A stretch of 64,000 nt of DNA from Pseudomonas thermotolerans DSM 14292 (GCF_000364625.1 NZ_KB822613.1:1-64000); one strand, 5' to 3'; counted from the first letter of the stretch, positions 9,684 through 20,042 are shown. Program-made: numbers and translations. The notes: generated by a model not told the origin, from the letters alone.

Positions 9684-10994
9684 TCAGTCGGCTTTCGGAG
9701 CCTCAGCCGGCTTAACCGCTTCCTCGTAAGAAACCTGCTTGTCGGTCACTTGGGCCTTCTGCAGGACAGTATCTACAACTTGCTCTTCCAGCACAACCGA
9801 GCGCACCTCATTCAGCTGCTGCTCGTTCTTGTAGTACCAGGCCACTACCTGCTCGGGCTCCTGGTAGGCCGAGGCCATTTCCTCGATCAGCTCGCGAACG
9901 CGGGCTTCATCCGGCTTCAGCTCGTACTGCTTGACCACCTCGGCAACGATCAGACCCAGCACCACGCGACGCTTGGCCTGCTCCTCGAACAGCTCGGCCG
10001 GCAGCTGATCCGGCTTGATGCTGCCACCGAACTGCTGAACGGCCTGAACGCGCAGACGGTTCACCTCGTTGCTGACCAGCGCCTTCGGCACTTCGATCGG
10101 GTTGGCGGCCAGCAGACCTTCCATGACCTGATTCTTCACCTTGGACTTGATGGCCTGGCGCAGCTCGCGCTCCATGTTTTTGGACACTTCGGCGCGGAAG
10201 CCTTCCAGACCACCCTCCTTGATGCCGAACAGGGCGAAGAATTCGTCGTTCAGCTCGGGCAGCTTGGGTTCGGCAACGCTGTTGACGGTGACTGTGAACT
10301 GGGCAGCCTTGCCGGCCAGATCCAGGTTCTGGTAGTCGGCCGGGAAAGTCAGCTCCAGCACGCGCTCCTCACCGGCCTTGGCGCCGACCAGACCTTCTTC
10401 GAAGCCCGGGATCATGCGACCGGAGCCCAGCACCAAGGTGGTGCCCTTGGCGGAACCGCCGGCGAAGGCTTCGCCGTCGATCTTGCCGACGAAATCGATG
10501 TTCAGTTGATCGCCGTTCTGGGCCTCACGCTCGACCGTCTCGAAACGGGTGTTCTGCTTGCGCAGGATCTCCAGCATGTTGTCGACGTCAGCGTCCTTCA
10601 CTTCGGCCTGCAGACGCTCGACGGTGATGCCTTCGAAACCGGCCACCTGGAACTCGGGGAAGACCTCGAAGGTAGCGACGTATTCCAGGTCCTTGCCCTT
10701 CTCGAAGGTCTTCGGCTCGACGGACGGAGCACCGGCCGGGTTCAGTTTCTGGGCGACGATGGCCTCGTAGAAGGTTTCCTGGATCAGGTCGTTCAGAGCT
10801 TCCTGACGAGCGGCACCTTCATAGCGCTGGCGAATGACGCTCATGGGCACCTTGCCCGGGCGGAAACCCGGGATCTTGGCGCGGCGGGCAGTCTGCTGCA
10901 GACGCTTGTTGACTTCGGTCTCGATACGCTCGGCAGGAACGCCGACGGTCATGCGACGCTCAAGAGCAGAAGTGTTTTCAACAGAAACTTGCAT
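9684..10994 (-). CDS. tig: Trigger factor, ribosome-associated chaperone
   Basis: The 436-aa protein holds nascent chains at the ribosome exit. The N-terminal ribosome-binding domain contains the signature loop [12 protein letters not shown]. The FKBP-type prolyl isomerase domain (about 160-245) reads [20 protein letters not shown] and [20 protein letters not shown], and the C-terminal helical arms end in a Lys/Pro-rich tail. It is the first gene of the tig-clpP-clpX block, a chaperone-protease arrangement widespread in proteobacteria, with a good sigma70 promoter at 11054-11082. Confidence 0.96.
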   Translation of the reverse strand: MQVSVENTSALERRMTVGVPAERIETEVNKRLQQTARRAKIPGFRPGKVPMSVIRQRYEGAARQEALNDLIQETFYEAIVAQKLNPAGAPSVEPKTFEKGKDLEYVATFEVFPEFQVAGFEGITVERLQAEVKDADVDNMLEILRKQNTRFETVEREAQNGDQLNIDFVGKIDGEAFAGGSAKGTTLVLGSGRMIPGFEEGLVGAKAGEERVLELTFPADYQNLDLAGKAAQFTVTVNSVAEPKLPELNDEFFALFGIKEGGLEGFRAEVSKNMERELRQAIKSKVKNQVMEGLLAANPIEVPKALVSNEVNRLRVQAVQQFGGSIKPDQLPAELFEEQAKRRVVLGLIVAEVVKQYELKPDEARVRELIEEMASAYQEPEQVVAWYYKNEQQLNEVRSVVLEEQVVDTVLQKAQVTDKQVSYEEAVKPAEAPKAD

Positions 10995-11053
10995 GGATAT
11001 TCCTCATTGCACAGACGTTAGCCGGCCTTACCAGCCCCAGATCAAGGGCAAGC

Positions 11054-11082
11054 ATTCTAGTGGCTGATTTCGCAGAAGTCAC
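11054..11082 (-). promoter_or_regulatory. Sigma70 promoter of tig
   Basis: On the minus strand GTGACT (11077-11082) and TAGAAT (11054-11059) are 17 bp apart, about 60 bp upstream of the tig ATG. Confidence 0.6.
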
Positions 11083-11182
11083 CTGCTGGACACAGGCCGA
11101 CCGACAGAGGCTACAGACCGCTGCTCCCAGCACATCAAGGTACCTTGGCAGCCCCAACACCCCATTCAGGAGGAATGAAGCA

Positions 11183-11806
11183 ATGGACCTGTATCAACAA
11201 GCCCAAGCACTGGTGGACGACAATCGACTCACTGCCGTTATCTCTGCAGTAGTGACAATGCTTTCCCTGCTTCCAAAGCTACTCTCGCCCCTATTCAAAA
11301 CCCTCCAGACGCATAGCTGGCAGCCTGCGCGCAAAACTTTTGAGCAATTAAAAAGCCTGCGCTCCAGCACATCCAACAACCCCGAGCTCAATCAGTACCT
11401 TGAAAAAGCCATTGAGCTAGAAGCCTTCCGATTAGCCTCCGGCATCTCCACCAGCGAAGCAAAAATGAAATTTTTGCTTCGCCTAGCCCAAGACGGCACC
11501 TGGACCAAGCAGCAGCTGAGGCTCCTCTGCAAGCACATCGAGATTCCAGAGGGCAGCACAGAGCCCCGACTAGCAATCAGCACCTTCGACAAGATGACAG
11601 CCGCTTGGAGCGCCATCGCAGCCATGGTCATTTGCGCAGCAGGCTCAACAGTTTTCGTCGTCTCAGCCTACCAATTCAGCCTTAAAGGACTGATTACCGG
11701 CGCAGGCAGCCTGGCGATCAGCCTTACTCTCGGGCGCTTCGTCGTAGACGACTATCTCAGCTACAGAATTGCCCGCCGCACACAAACCCTAATGCAACAC
11801 AGGTGA
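11183..11806 (+). CDS. Unknown membrane protein with two C-terminal transmembrane segments
   Basis: I do not recognise this 207-aa protein. The ATG at 11183 is preceded by a perfect AGGAGG nine bases upstream, which decides the start. The N-terminal ~130 residues are mixed helical and charged (DLYQQAQALVDDNRLTAVIS; LEKAIELEAFRLASGISTSE). A hydrophobic hairpin follows: about residues 137-160 (WSAIAAMVICAAGSTVFVVS) and 166-188 (LITGAGSLAISLTLGRFVVD), then a short basic tail. Codon use differs from every neighbour: many A- or T-ending codons (AAA, CAA, TTA) and lower GC by eye. It lies between tig and a tRNA operon, a position that is variable in relatives, which suggests horizontal acquisition. 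No integrase or attachment repeat is visible. Confidence 0.8.
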   Translation: MDLYQQAQALVDDNRLTAVISAVVTMLSLLPKLLSPLFKTLQTHSWQPARKTFEQLKSLRSSTSNNPELNQYLEKAIELEAFRLASGISTSEAKMKFLLRLAQDGTWTKQQLRLLCKHIEIPEGSTEPRLAISTFDKMTAAWSAIAAMVICAAGSTVFVVSAYQFSLKGLITGAGSLAISLTLGRFVVDDYLSYRIARRTQTLMQHR

Positions 11807-11821
11807 ACACCTTCCTTTAAC

Positions 11822-11850
11822 GAAAAAAGGCAGCCCCGAGGCTGCCTTTT
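11822..11850. terminator. Bidirectional terminator between the unknown membrane gene and the tRNA operon
   Basis: AAAAAAGGCAGCC and GGCTGCCTTTT pair around CCGA. A T run follows on the plus strand and the A run gives one on the minus strand, so it can end both convergent transcripts. Confidence 0.85.
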
Positions 11851-11924
11851 CGTGCCCGCCGTTCCCCAAACGCTCCCGCTCAACGGCGAGCTTGGGAAAA
11901 AGCCCTTTAAAACAGGCGGTTAGA

Positions 11925-12009
11925 TGGTGCGGACGGAGAGACTCGAACTCTCACACCTTGCGGCGCCAGAACCTAAATCTGGTGTGTCTACCAATTCCAC
12001 CACGTCCGC
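11925..12009 (-). tRNA. tRNA-Leu, anticodon TAG
   Basis: The minus strand folds into an 85-nt class II tRNA with a GCGGACG/CGTCCGC acceptor stem, a long variable arm, the T-loop GTTCGAGTC and an encoded CCA end. The anticodon loop TTTAGGT gives TAG, reading CUN leucine codons. It is the last gene of the Arg-His-Leu tRNA operon. Confidence 0.95.
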
Positions 12010-12063
12010 AGAACTATCCCCAAAGCAAGACGCCAGGCATGAACCTGGCGTCTTGGGAAAAGA

Positions 12064-12139
12064 TGGGGTGGACGATGGGAATCGAACCCACGACAACAGG
12101 AATCACAATCCTGCGCTCTACCAACTGAGCTACGCCCAC
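12064..12139 (-). tRNA. tRNA-His, anticodon GTG
   Basis: The minus strand folds with a GTGGGCG/CGTCCAC acceptor stem, anticodon loop TTGTGAT and encoded CCA. A G precedes the 5' end and a C is the discriminator, the G-1:C73 pair specific to histidine tRNA; counting it the gene ends at 12140. Confidence 0.95.
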
Positions 12140-12173
12140 CATATTGCATTGCACCGCTTGCTGAACTGCCGAA

Positions 12174-12250
12174 TGGCGCACCCGGCAGGACTCGAACCTG
12201 CGACCATCCGCTTAGAAGGCGGATGCTCTATCCAGCTGAGCTACGGGCGC
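12174..12250 (-). tRNA. tRNA-Arg, anticodon TCT
   Basis: The minus strand folds with a GCGCCCG acceptor (one G-T pair), D-arm AGCTCAGCTGGATAGAGC, anticodon loop CTTCTAA giving TCT, T-loop GTTCGAGTC and an encoded CCA end. It reads AGA/AGG arginine codons and is first in the operon. Confidence 0.95.
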
Positions 12251-12367
12251 TCAGTCATCGGCACTTCGGTTGAAGCACAGATTAAAAGCTCTGGCCAACG
12301 CAAATCAAAAAATCGATTCGCACCCGCCTTCTAACCCAGCGCTAGCCGTGCTCGACAAGCGGGGCGC

Positions 12368-12396
12368 ATCATAAAGGGGCCCATGCTGGGCGTCAA
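12368..12396 (-). promoter_or_regulatory. Strong sigma70 promoter of the tRNA operon, GC-rich discriminator
   Basis: On the minus strand TTGACG (12391-12396) and TATGAT (12368-12373) are exactly 17 bp apart, followed by GCGCCCCGC. A GC-rich discriminator is the hallmark of stable-RNA promoters subject to ppGpp/DksA control. It lies about 118 bp upstream of tRNA-Arg. Confidence 0.8.
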
Positions 12397-12530
12397 CCAT
12401 AAAATGCAAAAAAATCAGCGAGATAAATAAGTTACGGGAAAAACCGACCCTCCCCGCCTTTGCCCACCCGGCCGGGCATGCGAGAATGCGCGTCCTTTTT
12501 CATTCCTTTCCAAATGGTTAGCCACGCGTC

Positions 12531-13385
12531 ATGACCGCACAACTGATTGACGGCAAAGCGATCGCCGCCAACCTTCGCCAGCAGATCGCCCAGCGCGTCG
12601 CCGAGCGTCGCCAGCAGGGCCTGCGCGCCCCCGGCCTGGCCGTAATCCTGGTGGGCAACGACCCGGCCTCCCAGGTCTACGTCTCGCACAAGCGTAAGGA
12701 TTGCGAGGAGGTGGGCTTCGTTTCCCAGGCCTACGACCTGCCGGCCAGCACCACCCAGCAGGAACTGAGCGACCTGATCGATCGCCTCAACGACGACCCA
12801 AACATCGACGGCATCCTCGTCCAGCTGCCGCTGCCCGCCCACCTGGACGCCTCGCAGCTGCTTGAGCGCATCCGCCCGGACAAGGACGTGGACGGCTTCC
12901 ACCCCTACAACATTGGCCGTCTGGCCCAGCGCATCCCGCTGCTGCGCCCCTGCACCCCGAAGGGCATCATGACCCTGCTGAACAGCACCGGCCTGGACTT
13001 GTACGGACTGAACGCCGTGGTCGTCGGCGCCTCCAACATCGTCGGCCGCCCCATGGCCCTGGAGCTGCTGCTGGCCGGCTGCACCGTAACCGTCACCCAC
13101 CGTTTCACCAAGGACCTGGCCAGCCACGTGGCCAATGCCGACCTGCTGGTCGTGGCCGTCGGCAAGCCCGGTCTGGTCAAGGGCGAATGGATCAAGCCCG
13201 GCGCCGTGGTGATCGACGTCGGCATCAACCGCCAGGCAGACGGCAAGCTGGTGGGCGACGTGGTCTACGAGACCGCCCGCGAGCGCGCCAGCTGGATCAC
13301 TCCGGTCCCGGGCGGCGTCGGCCCCATGACCCGTGCCTGTCTGCTGGAGAACACTCTCTACGCCGCCGAACAGCTGCACGCCTGA
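12531..13385 (+). CDS. folD: FolD, bifunctional methylenetetrahydrofolate dehydrogenase/cyclohydrolase
   Basis: The 284-aa cytosolic enzyme interconverts 5,10-methylene-THF, methenyl-THF and 10-formyl-THF with NADP. The catalytic segment [14 protein letters not shown] contains the Tyr and Lys of the cyclohydrolase site. [12 protein letters not shown] and the Rossmann motif [17 protein letters not shown] followed by the family signature PGGVGPMT complete the picture. It is transcribed away from the tRNA operon and ends in its own terminator, so it is probably monocistronic. Confidence 0.97.
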   Translation: MTAQLIDGKAIAANLRQQIAQRVAERRQQGLRAPGLAVILVGNDPASQVYVSHKRKDCEEVGFVSQAYDLPASTTQQELSDLIDRLNDDPNIDGILVQLPLPAHLDASQLLERIRPDKDVDGFHPYNIGRLAQRIPLLRPCTPKGIMTLLNSTGLDLYGLNAVVVGASNIVGRPMALELLLAGCTVTVTHRFTKDLASHVANADLLVVAVGKPGLVKGEWIKPGAVVIDVGINRQADGKLVGDVVYETARERASWITPVPGGVGPMTRACLLENTLYAAEQLHA

Positions 13386-13405
13386 GGCGCATCCCCGAAA
13401 CGAAG

Positions 13406-13430
13406 AAAGGCCGCATCAGCGGCCTTTTTA
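13406..13430 (+). terminator. Terminator of folD
   Basis: AAAGGCCGC and GCGGCCTTTTTA pair around ATCA, 20 bp after the folD stop, with a T run. It also separates folD from the convergent cysS. Confidence 0.85.
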
Positions 13431-13463
13431 TCTGGTTTATCTGGCAGCCAAGAATCGCCTGCC

Positions 13464-14849
13464 CTACTCCGCCAGGCGCCAGGTAGTGCCGCCCTTGCCG
13501 TCCTCCAGCACCACCCCCATGGCAGCGAGCTGGTCACGGATGCGGTCGGACTCTGCCCAGTTCTTCGCCGCGCGAGCCTCGAGGCGCGCCTGGATCAGCG
13601 CTTCCACCTGGACAGCGTCCACCTTGCCGGCGGCGCCGGCCTGCAGGAAGGCCTCGGGCTCCAACTGCAGCACGCCGAGCAGCCCGCCCAGGGCTTTGAG
13701 GCGCGCCGCCAGAGCGGCCGCCGCCTGGAGATCGCTGTCGCGCAGACGGTTGATCTCACGGACCATCTCGAACAGCACTGCGCAGGCTTCCGGGGTGTTG
13801 AAGTCGTCGTCCATGGCCGCGGCGAAGCGCTCGACGAACGCCTCACCACCGGCCGGCGCGACCGCTGGCAAGCCCTTCAGGGCATGGTAGAAGCGCTCCA
13901 GGGCACCCTTGGCCTCGCGCAGGCTGTCCTCGGAATAGTTGATCGGGCTGCGGTAGTGGCTGGACACCAGCAGATAGCGCACCACCTCGGGGTGGTACTT
14001 CTCCAGCACCTCGCGGATGGTGAAGAAGTTGCCCAGGCTCTTGGACATCTTCTCGCCGTCCACGCGCACCGCGCCGGCGTGCATCCAGGTCGAGGCGTAC
14101 GGCTTGCCGGTGGCAGCCTCGCTCTGCGCGATCTCGTTCTCGTGGTGCGGGAACACCAGATCAGGGCCGCCGCCGTGGATGTCGAAGGTCTCGCCCAGGC
14201 AGCAGGTGGACATCACCGAGCATTCGATGTGCCAGCCAGGGCGGCCGGGGCCCCAGGGCGACTGCCAGCTCGGCTCGCCGGGCTTGGCGCCTTTCCAGAG
14301 CACGAAGTCCAGAGGATCTTCCTTGATTTCGTCCACCTCGATGCGCGCGCCGATCTTCAGATCCTCGATCTTCTTGCGCGACAGCTTGCCGTAGCCGGCG
14401 AACCTGCCAACCCGGTAGTAGACGTCGCCGTTGCCGGGGGCATAGGCGTAGCCCTTGTCGATCAGGGTCTGGATCATCGCGAACATGCCGTCGATGTGCT
14501 GGGTAGCCCGCGGCTCGATGTCCGGACGCAGCACATTGAGGCGTGCCTCGTCCTCGTGCATGGCGGCGATCATGCGTTCGACCAGCGCCTCGAACGGCTC
14601 ACCGTTCTCGTTGGCGCGGCGGATGATCTTGTCGTCGATGTCGGTGATGTTGCGCACGTAGGTCAACTGGTAACCGCTATGCCGCAGCCAGCGGGCGATC
14701 ACGTCGAAGGCCACCATCACCCGGGCATGCCCGATGTGACAGAAGTCGTAGACGGTCATGCCGCACACGTACATGCGCACCTGGTTGTCGACCAAGGGCT
14801 TGAAGGCCTCCTTGGCCTTGCTCAGGGTGTTGTAGATCGTCAGCGCCAT
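13464..14849 (-). CDS. cysS: Cysteinyl-tRNA synthetase
   Basis: The 461-aa class I synthetase has the HIGH motif (CHIGHARVM), the KMSKS motif ([10 protein letters not shown]), and the zinc-binding Cys/His residues (CGMTVYD, then [21 protein letters not shown]). C-terminal DALR and anticodon-binding regions are present, so the protein is full length. Its ATG overlaps the glnS stop by one base (TAATG), which implies translational coupling with glnS. Confidence 0.97.
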   Translation of the reverse strand: MALTIYNTLSKAKEAFKPLVDNQVRMYVCGMTVYDFCHIGHARVMVAFDVIARWLRHSGYQLTYVRNITDIDDKIIRRANENGEPFEALVERMIAAMHEDEARLNVLRPDIEPRATQHIDGMFAMIQTLIDKGYAYAPGNGDVYYRVGRFAGYGKLSRKKIEDLKIGARIEVDEIKEDPLDFVLWKGAKPGEPSWQSPWGPGRPGWHIECSVMSTCCLGETFDIHGGGPDLVFPHHENEIAQSEAATGKPYASTWMHAGAVRVDGEKMSKSLGNFFTIREVLEKYHPEVVRYLLVSSHYRSPINYSEDSLREAKGALERFYHALKGLPAVAPAGGEAFVERFAAAMDDDFNTPEACAVLFEMVREINRLRDSDLQAAAALAARLKALGGLLGVLQLEPEAFLQAGAAGKVDAVQVEALIQARLEARAAKNWAESDRIRDQLAAMGVVLEDGKGGTTWRLAE

Positions 14850-16531
14850 TATTGGCCACCCCAGGAGTCACGCAGAGTCACGGTACGGTTGAACACCGGC
14901 GCGCCCGGCTTGCTGTCCTTCAGGTCAGCGCAGAAGTAGCCCTCGCGCTCAAACTGGAAGCGATCCTCAGGCTGCGCCTGAGCCAGCGACGGCTCGGCGC
15001 GGCAGCCCTTGAGGACCACCAGGGAATTCGGGTTGATGTTGTCGAGGAAGCTGCCGCCCTCCTCGGCCTTTTCCGGGTTCGGCGAGCGGAACAGGCGGTC
15101 GTACAGGCGCACCTCGCACTCGATGCTGCCGTTCACCGGCACCCAGTGGATCACCCCCTTGACCTTGCGGCCCACCGGGTTGTTGCCCAGGGTATCCGGG
15201 TCATAGGAGCAGCGCAGCTCGACGACATTGCCAGCGGCATCCCTGATCACCTCGTCGGCACGGATCACGTAGCTGCCGCGCAGACGCACCTCGCCGCCGG
15301 GCACCAGGCGCTTGTAGCCGGGCGGCGGGTTTTCCTCGAAGTCGCTGGCGTCGATGAATATCTCGCGGGAGAACGGCAGCACGCGCACGCCCATGTCCTG
15401 CTTGGGGTGGCGCGGCAGCTCGAGGTTCTCCACCTGGCCTTCCGGGTAGTTGCTGATCACCACCTTGAGCGGGCGCAGCACGCACATGGCGCGCGGCGCG
15501 GTGGCGTCCAGGTGGTCGCGGATGGCGAACTCCAGCATGCCGATGTCCACCACGCCACCGGCGCGGTTGACGCCGATCATCTCGCAGAAGTTGCGGATCG
15601 ATTCCGGGGTGTAGCCGCGGCGGCGGTAGCCGGACAGGGTGGACATGCGCGGGTCGTCCCAGCCGTCCACGTGCCCCTCGTCCACCAGTTGCTTGAGCTT
15701 GCGCTTGCTGGTGATGGTGTAGTTCAGGTTGAGCCGGGCGAACTCGTACTGGCGCGGCTTGCAGGGCACCGGCAGGTTCTCCAGGAACCATTCGTAGAGG
15801 GGCCGGTGATCCTCGAACTCCAAGGTGCAGATTGAATGGGTGATGCCCTCGATGGCGTCCGACTGCCCGTGGGTGAAGTCGTAGCTCGGGTAGATACACC
15901 ACTTGTCGCCGGTCTGGTGGTGATGGGCGTGACGGATGCGATAGAGGATGGGGTCGCGCAGGTTCATGTTCGGCGACGCCATGTCAATCTTCGCGCGCAG
16001 CGACTTGGAGCCGTCGGGGAACTCGCCGGCCTTCATGCGCTGGAACAGGTCAAGGTTCTCCTCCACCGAACGGTCGCGGTACGGGCTGTTGCGCCCCGGT
16101 TCGGTGAGGGTACCGCGGTACTCACGCATCTCCTCCGGCGACAGGTCGCAGACGAAGGCCTTGCCGGCGCGGATCAGGTACAGCGCCCACTCGTAGAGCT
16201 GGTCGAAATAGTCCGAGGCGAAGCGCACCTCGCCAGCCCAGTGGAAGCCCAGCCACTTCACGTCGCGCTTGATGGCGTCGATGTACTCCTGGTCTTCCTT
16301 GGCTGGGTTGGTGTCGTCGAAGCGCAGGTGGCAGTCGCCGCCGAACTCCTCGGCCAGGCCGAAGTTCAGGCAGATGCTCTTGGCATGGCCGATGTGCAGG
16401 TAGCCGTTCGGCTCCGGCGGAAAGCGGGTGACGATCTTGGTGTGTTTGCCAGACTCCAGGTCGGCCTGGACGATCGGGCGCAGGAAGTTGGCGGCGGCGT
16501 TGGGCTTGGGATCGACAGTGGGCTTGCTCAT
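14849..16531 (-). CDS. glnS: Glutaminyl-tRNA synthetase
   Basis: The 560-aa class I synthetase charges tRNA-Gln directly. Motifs: [15 protein letters not shown] (HIGH), TITSKRKL (KMSKS equivalent), and a two-barrel anticodon-binding C-terminus starting near residue 345. The N-terminal helper domain of eukaryotic forms is absent, as usual in bacteria. It is the promoter-proximal gene of the glnS-cysS operon, divergent from ppiB across a 122-bp spacer. Confidence 0.97.
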   Translation of the reverse strand: MSKPTVDPKPNAAANFLRPIVQADLESGKHTKIVTRFPPEPNGYLHIGHAKSICLNFGLAEEFGGDCHLRFDDTNPAKEDQEYIDAIKRDVKWLGFHWAGEVRFASDYFDQLYEWALYLIRAGKAFVCDLSPEEMREYRGTLTEPGRNSPYRDRSVEENLDLFQRMKAGEFPDGSKSLRAKIDMASPNMNLRDPILYRIRHAHHHQTGDKWCIYPSYDFTHGQSDAIEGITHSICTLEFEDHRPLYEWFLENLPVPCKPRQYEFARLNLNYTITSKRKLKQLVDEGHVDGWDDPRMSTLSGYRRRGYTPESIRNFCEMIGVNRAGGVVDIGMLEFAIRDHLDATAPRAMCVLRPLKVVISNYPEGQVENLELPRHPKQDMGVRVLPFSREIFIDASDFEENPPPGYKRLVPGGEVRLRGSYVIRADEVIRDAAGNVVELRCSYDPDTLGNNPVGRKVKGVIHWVPVNGSIECEVRLYDRLFRSPNPEKAEEGGSFLDNINPNSLVVLKGCRAEPSLAQAQPEDRFQFEREGYFCADLKDSKPGAPVFNRTVTLRDSWGGQ

Positions 16532-16653
16532 GGGATCCTTGATGGTGCTAGTGCAGCGACTCAGGGTAGGCCGCTAAAGTCAAAGCGCTTATCATAGCCG
16601 AAGCTGTCAACCCCCTGACAGGCCTTCGATTTTCCCGACAGAGCGATTCCACC

Positions 16654-17151
16654 ATGATCAAACTGCACACCAACTACGGCGTAATCACCCTGCAACTGTT
16701 CGCCGACAAGGCCCCGGAAACCGTGGCCAACTTCGAGGAGTACGTGAAGGCCGGTCACTACGACAACACCATCTTTCACCGGGTGATCAACAACTTCATG
16801 ATCCAGGGCGGCGGTTTCGAGCCCGGCATGAAGCAGAAGGCGACCCGTGCGCCGATCAAGAACGAGGCCAACAACGGTCTGTCCAACAAGGTCGGCACCA
16901 TCGCCATGGCCCGCACCATGGAGCCCCACTCGGCCAGCGCTCAGTTCTTCATCAACGTCGCCGACAACACCTTCCTCGACCACAGCGCGCCCACCGTCCA
17001 GGGCTGGGGCTACGCAGTGTTCGGCGAAGTGGTCGACGGCATGGACGTGGTCAACAAGATCAAGGCCGTGCCTACCACCATGCGCGCCGGCCACCAGGAC
17101 GTGCCGGTGGACGACGTAGTCATCGAGAAGGCCGAAATCGTCGCCGAGTAA
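16654..17151 (+). CDS. ppiB: PpiB, cytosolic cyclophilin-type peptidyl-prolyl isomerase
   Basis: The 165-aa protein is a single cyclophilin domain without a signal peptide. The catalytic segment is [15 protein letters not shown], with conserved [17 protein letters not shown] and [15 protein letters not shown]. It catalyses Xaa-Pro isomerisation in the cytosol. lpxH starts 4 bp after its stop, so the two form an operon. Confidence 0.96.
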   Translation: MIKLHTNYGVITLQLFADKAPETVANFEEYVKAGHYDNTIFHRVINNFMIQGGGFEPGMKQKATRAPIKNEANNGLSNKVGTIAMARTMEPHSASAQFFINVADNTFLDHSAPTVQGWGYAVFGEVVDGMDVVNKIKAVPTTMRAGHQDVPVDDVVIEKAEIVAE

Positions 17152-17155
17152 CCCG

Positions 17156-17881
17156 ATGATCCTGCTGATCTCCGATCTGCACCTGGAAGAGAAACGCCCG
17201 GACATCACCCGGGCGTTTCTGCATTTCCTCGACACCCGCGCCCGCCAGGCCGAGGCGCTGTACATCCTCGGCGACTTCTTCGAGGTGTGGATCGGCGACG
17301 ACGCCATGAGCCCCTTTCAGCGCCGGATCGCCCAGGCCCTGCACGCCCTGAGCGAGACCGGCACGCGCATCTATCTGATGCACGGCAACCGCGACTTCCT
17401 GATCGGTCGCGACTTCTGCCGCGCGGCCGGCTGCACCCTGCTCGCCGACCCGACCCGGGTGGAGCTGAACGGCGAGCCGGTATTGCTGATGCACGGTGAC
17501 AGCCTGTGTACCCGCGACCTGGGCTACATCCGCCTGCGCCGCTGGCTGCGCAACCCGCTGTCCCTCTGGCTCCTCCGCCACCTGCCACTCGCCACCCGCC
17601 AGAAGCTAGCCCGCAAGCTACGCCAGGAAAGCCGCGCGCAGACCCGCATGAAAGCCAGCGAGATCACCGACGTGACGCCCGAGGAAGTACCGCGGGTGAT
17701 GGCCGCCCACGGCGTGCGTACCCTGATCCACGGCCACACCCACCGCCCGGCCATCCATCGACTGGAGGTCGAGGGCCAGCCCGCGCAGCGCATCGTGCTC
17801 GGCGACTGGGACAGGCAGGGCTGGGCCCTGCAAGTGGACGACCAAGGGGGCTTCCACCAGACGCCCTTCGCCCTCGACTGA
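17156..17881 (+). CDS. lpxH: LpxH, UDP-2,3-diacylglucosamine pyrophosphatase
   Basis: The 241-aa peripheral membrane enzyme makes lipid X in lipid A synthesis. It is a calcineurin-type metallophosphoesterase with all metal motifs: [31 protein letters not shown] and HGHTHRPA. Length is normal. It follows ppiB at 4 bp, a conserved pairing in pseudomonads. Confidence 0.96.
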   Translation: MILLISDLHLEEKRPDITRAFLHFLDTRARQAEALYILGDFFEVWIGDDAMSPFQRRIAQALHALSETGTRIYLMHGNRDFLIGRDFCRAAGCTLLADPTRVELNGEPVLLMHGDSLCTRDLGYIRLRRWLRNPLSLWLLRHLPLATRQKLARKLRQESRAQTRMKASEITDVTPEEVPRVMAAHGVRTLIHGHTHRPAIHRLEVEGQPAQRIVLGDWDRQGWALQVDDQGGFHQTPFALD

Positions 17882-17923
17882 GCGTCCCGCCAGGCGCCTC
17901 CCACTAAAAAGGAGACCGTCGCC

Positions 17924-18526
17924 TCAGGCAGCCACGCCGCTGTGGAAACGGAACTCCTCGTCGGGGGTGAGGATGGCGTCGCGCTCCACCTGGGCGAAGA
18001 ACGCCACTCGCTCGTCGATGGGCTCCTCTGCGTACTGACGGGCCAGCGCCAGGTAGCCCTGGTAGTGGCGCGCCTCGGACTTCAGCAGCGAGCGGTAGAA
18101 GCTGCCCAGCTCCTCGTCCAGGTACGGCGCCAGCCGGTAAAAGCGCTCGCAGGAGCGCGCCTCGATGAAGGCGCCGACGATCAGGGTATCCACCAGCTTG
18201 TGCGGTTCGCCACTGCGGATGTGCTTGTGCAGGCGCTGAGCGTAGAGCGCCGCGGTGACCGGCCGGTAGCGAATGCCGCGCTTCTCCATCAGCGCCGCCA
18301 CCTGCTCGAAGTGGCGCAGCTCCTCCCGCGCCAGGCGCGACATGCGGTACTGCAGGTCGGCCTTCTCCACGTAGCGGAACAGCAGGGTCAGCGCCGTGGA
18401 AGCCGCCTTCTTCTCGCAGTTGGCGTGATCGATCAGCAGCAGCTCCTCGTTCGCCAGCGCCTGGGCGATCCAGGCATCCGGGGTCGGACAGAGCAGGAAG
18501 GATTCGATTTCCGGAATCAGGGACAT
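17924..18526 (-). CDS. miaE: tRNA-(ms2io6A)-hydroxylase, MiaE type
   Basis: The 200-aa diiron enzyme hydroxylates the isopentenyl side chain of ms2i6A at position 37 of tRNAs reading UNN codons. The ferritin-like four-helix bundle shows the expected carboxylate/His ligands in LANEELLLIDHANCEKKA, REELRHFEQV, EARSCERFY and SEARHYQGYL. It is convergent with lpxH and probably monocistronic. Confidence 0.92.
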   Translation of the reverse strand: MSLIPEIESFLLCPTPDAWIAQALANEELLLIDHANCEKKAASTALTLLFRYVEKADLQYRMSRLAREELRHFEQVAALMEKRGIRYRPVTAALYAQRLHKHIRSGEPHKLVDTLIVGAFIEARSCERFYRLAPYLDEELGSFYRSLLKSEARHYQGYLALARQYAEEPIDERVAFFAQVERDAILTPDEEFRFHSGVAA

Positions 18527-18677
18527 GGAGCTAGGGCCGTATGGTCGGAAGGCTGGGCATTATACGAATGCCGGCCGACAGGACCAGCGCCGGCAATTGA
18601 TCCAGCTCAAGAGTCATTCCCCCCACCAGCAACTACAGTTGTAGCTGGCATCGCAATGCTCAGGGAGGCGTCCGAAC

Positions 18678-19541
18678 ATGCAAGCAATACGCAGCATTCT
18701 GGTGGTAATGGAACCCGATCAGCCGGAAAGTCTCGCTCTGCGGAGAGCCAAGCTGATCGCCAGCGTCACCCAGTCGCACCTGCACCTGCTGGCCTGCGAC
18801 AAGAAGCATGACCACTCGGCCTATCTGGACGAAATCAGTGCCGGCCTCCAGGAGGAAGGCTACAGCGTCTCCAGTCAGCAGGCCTGGCACGAATCCCTGC
18901 ACGAAACCATCATTACCGTCCAGCAGGCCGAGGGATGCGGCCTGGTGATCAAACATCACCGCCCGGACAGCCCATTGAAAAAGGCCCTGCTCACCCCGGA
19001 CGACTGGAAGCTGCTGCGCTACTGCCCGTCCCCGGTGCTGATGGTGAAGACCGATCGGCTCTGGAGCGGCGGCACCATTCTCGCCGCGGTGGACGTCGGC
19101 AACTCCGACAGCGAACATCGCAGCCTGCACGCCGCCATCATCAGCCATGCCTACGACATCGCCAGCCTGGCCAAGGCTCAGCTGCACGTGGTCTCCGCCC
19201 ACCCCTCGCCGATGCTCTCCGCCGCCGACCCGGTGTTCCAGCGCAAGGAGACCATCGAGGCGCGCTACCGCGAACAGTGCAAGAGTTTCCAGGCCGAATA
19301 CGGCTTCAGCGACGAGCAGCTGCATATAGAGGAAGGTCCGGCCGACGTGCTGATTCCCTACGTGGCCGGCAAGCTTGGCGCGGTGGTCACGGTGATAGGC
19401 ACGGTAGCGCGCACCGGACTGTCCGGGGTACTGATGGGCAATACCGCCGAAGTGGTGCTGGATACCCTGGAAAGCGACGTACTGGTCCTCAAGCCCGACG
19501 AAGTCATCGATCACCTGGAGAAGCTGGTCGCCCTGCGCTAG
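18678..19541 (+). CDS. Tandem-domain universal stress protein (UspE-like)
   Basis: The 287-aa protein carries two UspA domains. The first starts IRSILVVMEPDQPESLAL and is degenerate; the second (from about residue 135) ends in GAVVTVIGTVARTGLSGVLM, which fits the G-x2-G-x9-G(S/T) nucleotide loop only in part. In pseudomonads proteins of this type are induced under oxygen limitation and stasis; no Anr box was evident here. An AGGGAGG ribosome-binding site lies 9 bp before the ATG. It is convergent with the DUF1289 gene. Confidence 0.9.
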   Translation: MQAIRSILVVMEPDQPESLALRRAKLIASVTQSHLHLLACDKKHDHSAYLDEISAGLQEEGYSVSSQQAWHESLHETIITVQQAEGCGLVIKHHRPDSPLKKALLTPDDWKLLRYCPSPVLMVKTDRLWSGGTILAAVDVGNSDSEHRSLHAAIISHAYDIASLAKAQLHVVSAHPSPMLSAADPVFQRKETIEARYREQCKSFQAEYGFSDEQLHIEEGPADVLIPYVAGKLGAVVTVIGTVARTGLSGVLMGNTAEVVLDTLESDVLVLKPDEVIDHLEKLVALR

Positions 19542-19565
19542 CGGCAGCCCCACCGACCGGGTCGA

Positions 19566-20042
19566 TCAGACCCGGCTGTCCACGCCCTCGCGGAGGAATT
19601 TCGGCGCGATGTAGCGTTCGTAGTGAGCTTCGGAAAGCAGGAAGAACTCCCGATCGATGGCATCGCGCAGCTCCACCAGCGAACAGCGACGGAACTCCGG
19701 CAACAATGCCACGCCATAGGCCTCCAGCTGGGTGATCTGCCGCGCGCCGCGGGCGATCAGTTGGTAGGCCCAGCAATAGGGCGACTGCTCGGGCACGAAA
19801 CGGATGCCGTGCAGCTCCAGCTTGCCGCGCAGGCGCCCGGCGTCGAACACGTCCAGCTTGTCCTGCACCACCTGGATCAGCAGGTATTCGAGGCGCTGCC
19901 AGACCGCCCGCTTCTCCTCCTCGCGATACAGGTTCCAGTTCACCACCTCGTGATGGAAGCGCTTGCAGCCGCGACAGACCAGGTCGCCGTAGACGGTGGA
20001 GCAGAGGCCGACGCAGGGCGTCTTGATGCGCGTGACGGACAT
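19566..20042 (-). CDS. DUF1289-family protein with N-terminal cysteine cluster
   Basis: The 158-aa protein begins with the DUF1289 motif PCVGLCSTVYGDLVCRGCKR, four cysteines likely to bind zinc or an iron-sulfur cluster, followed by FHHEVVNWNLYREEEKRAVW. The C-terminal ~90 residues are helical and charged. The biochemical function of the family is not established. It is divergent from acnB across a 398-bp spacer. Confidence 0.88.
   Translation of the reverse strand: MSVTRIKTPCVGLCSTVYGDLVCRGCKRFHHEVVNWNLYREEEKRAVWQRLEYLLIQVVQDKLDVFDAGRLRGKLELHGIRFVPEQSPYCWAYQLIARGARQITQLEAYGVALLPEFRRCSLVELRDAIDREFFLLSEAHYERYIAPKFLREGVDSRV

Noticed and set aside
11040-12010. Integrative element with tRNA-Leu attachment repeat
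   Set aside because: The 3' end of the tRNA-Leu gene is not repeated on the far side of the foreign gene, and there is no integrase.
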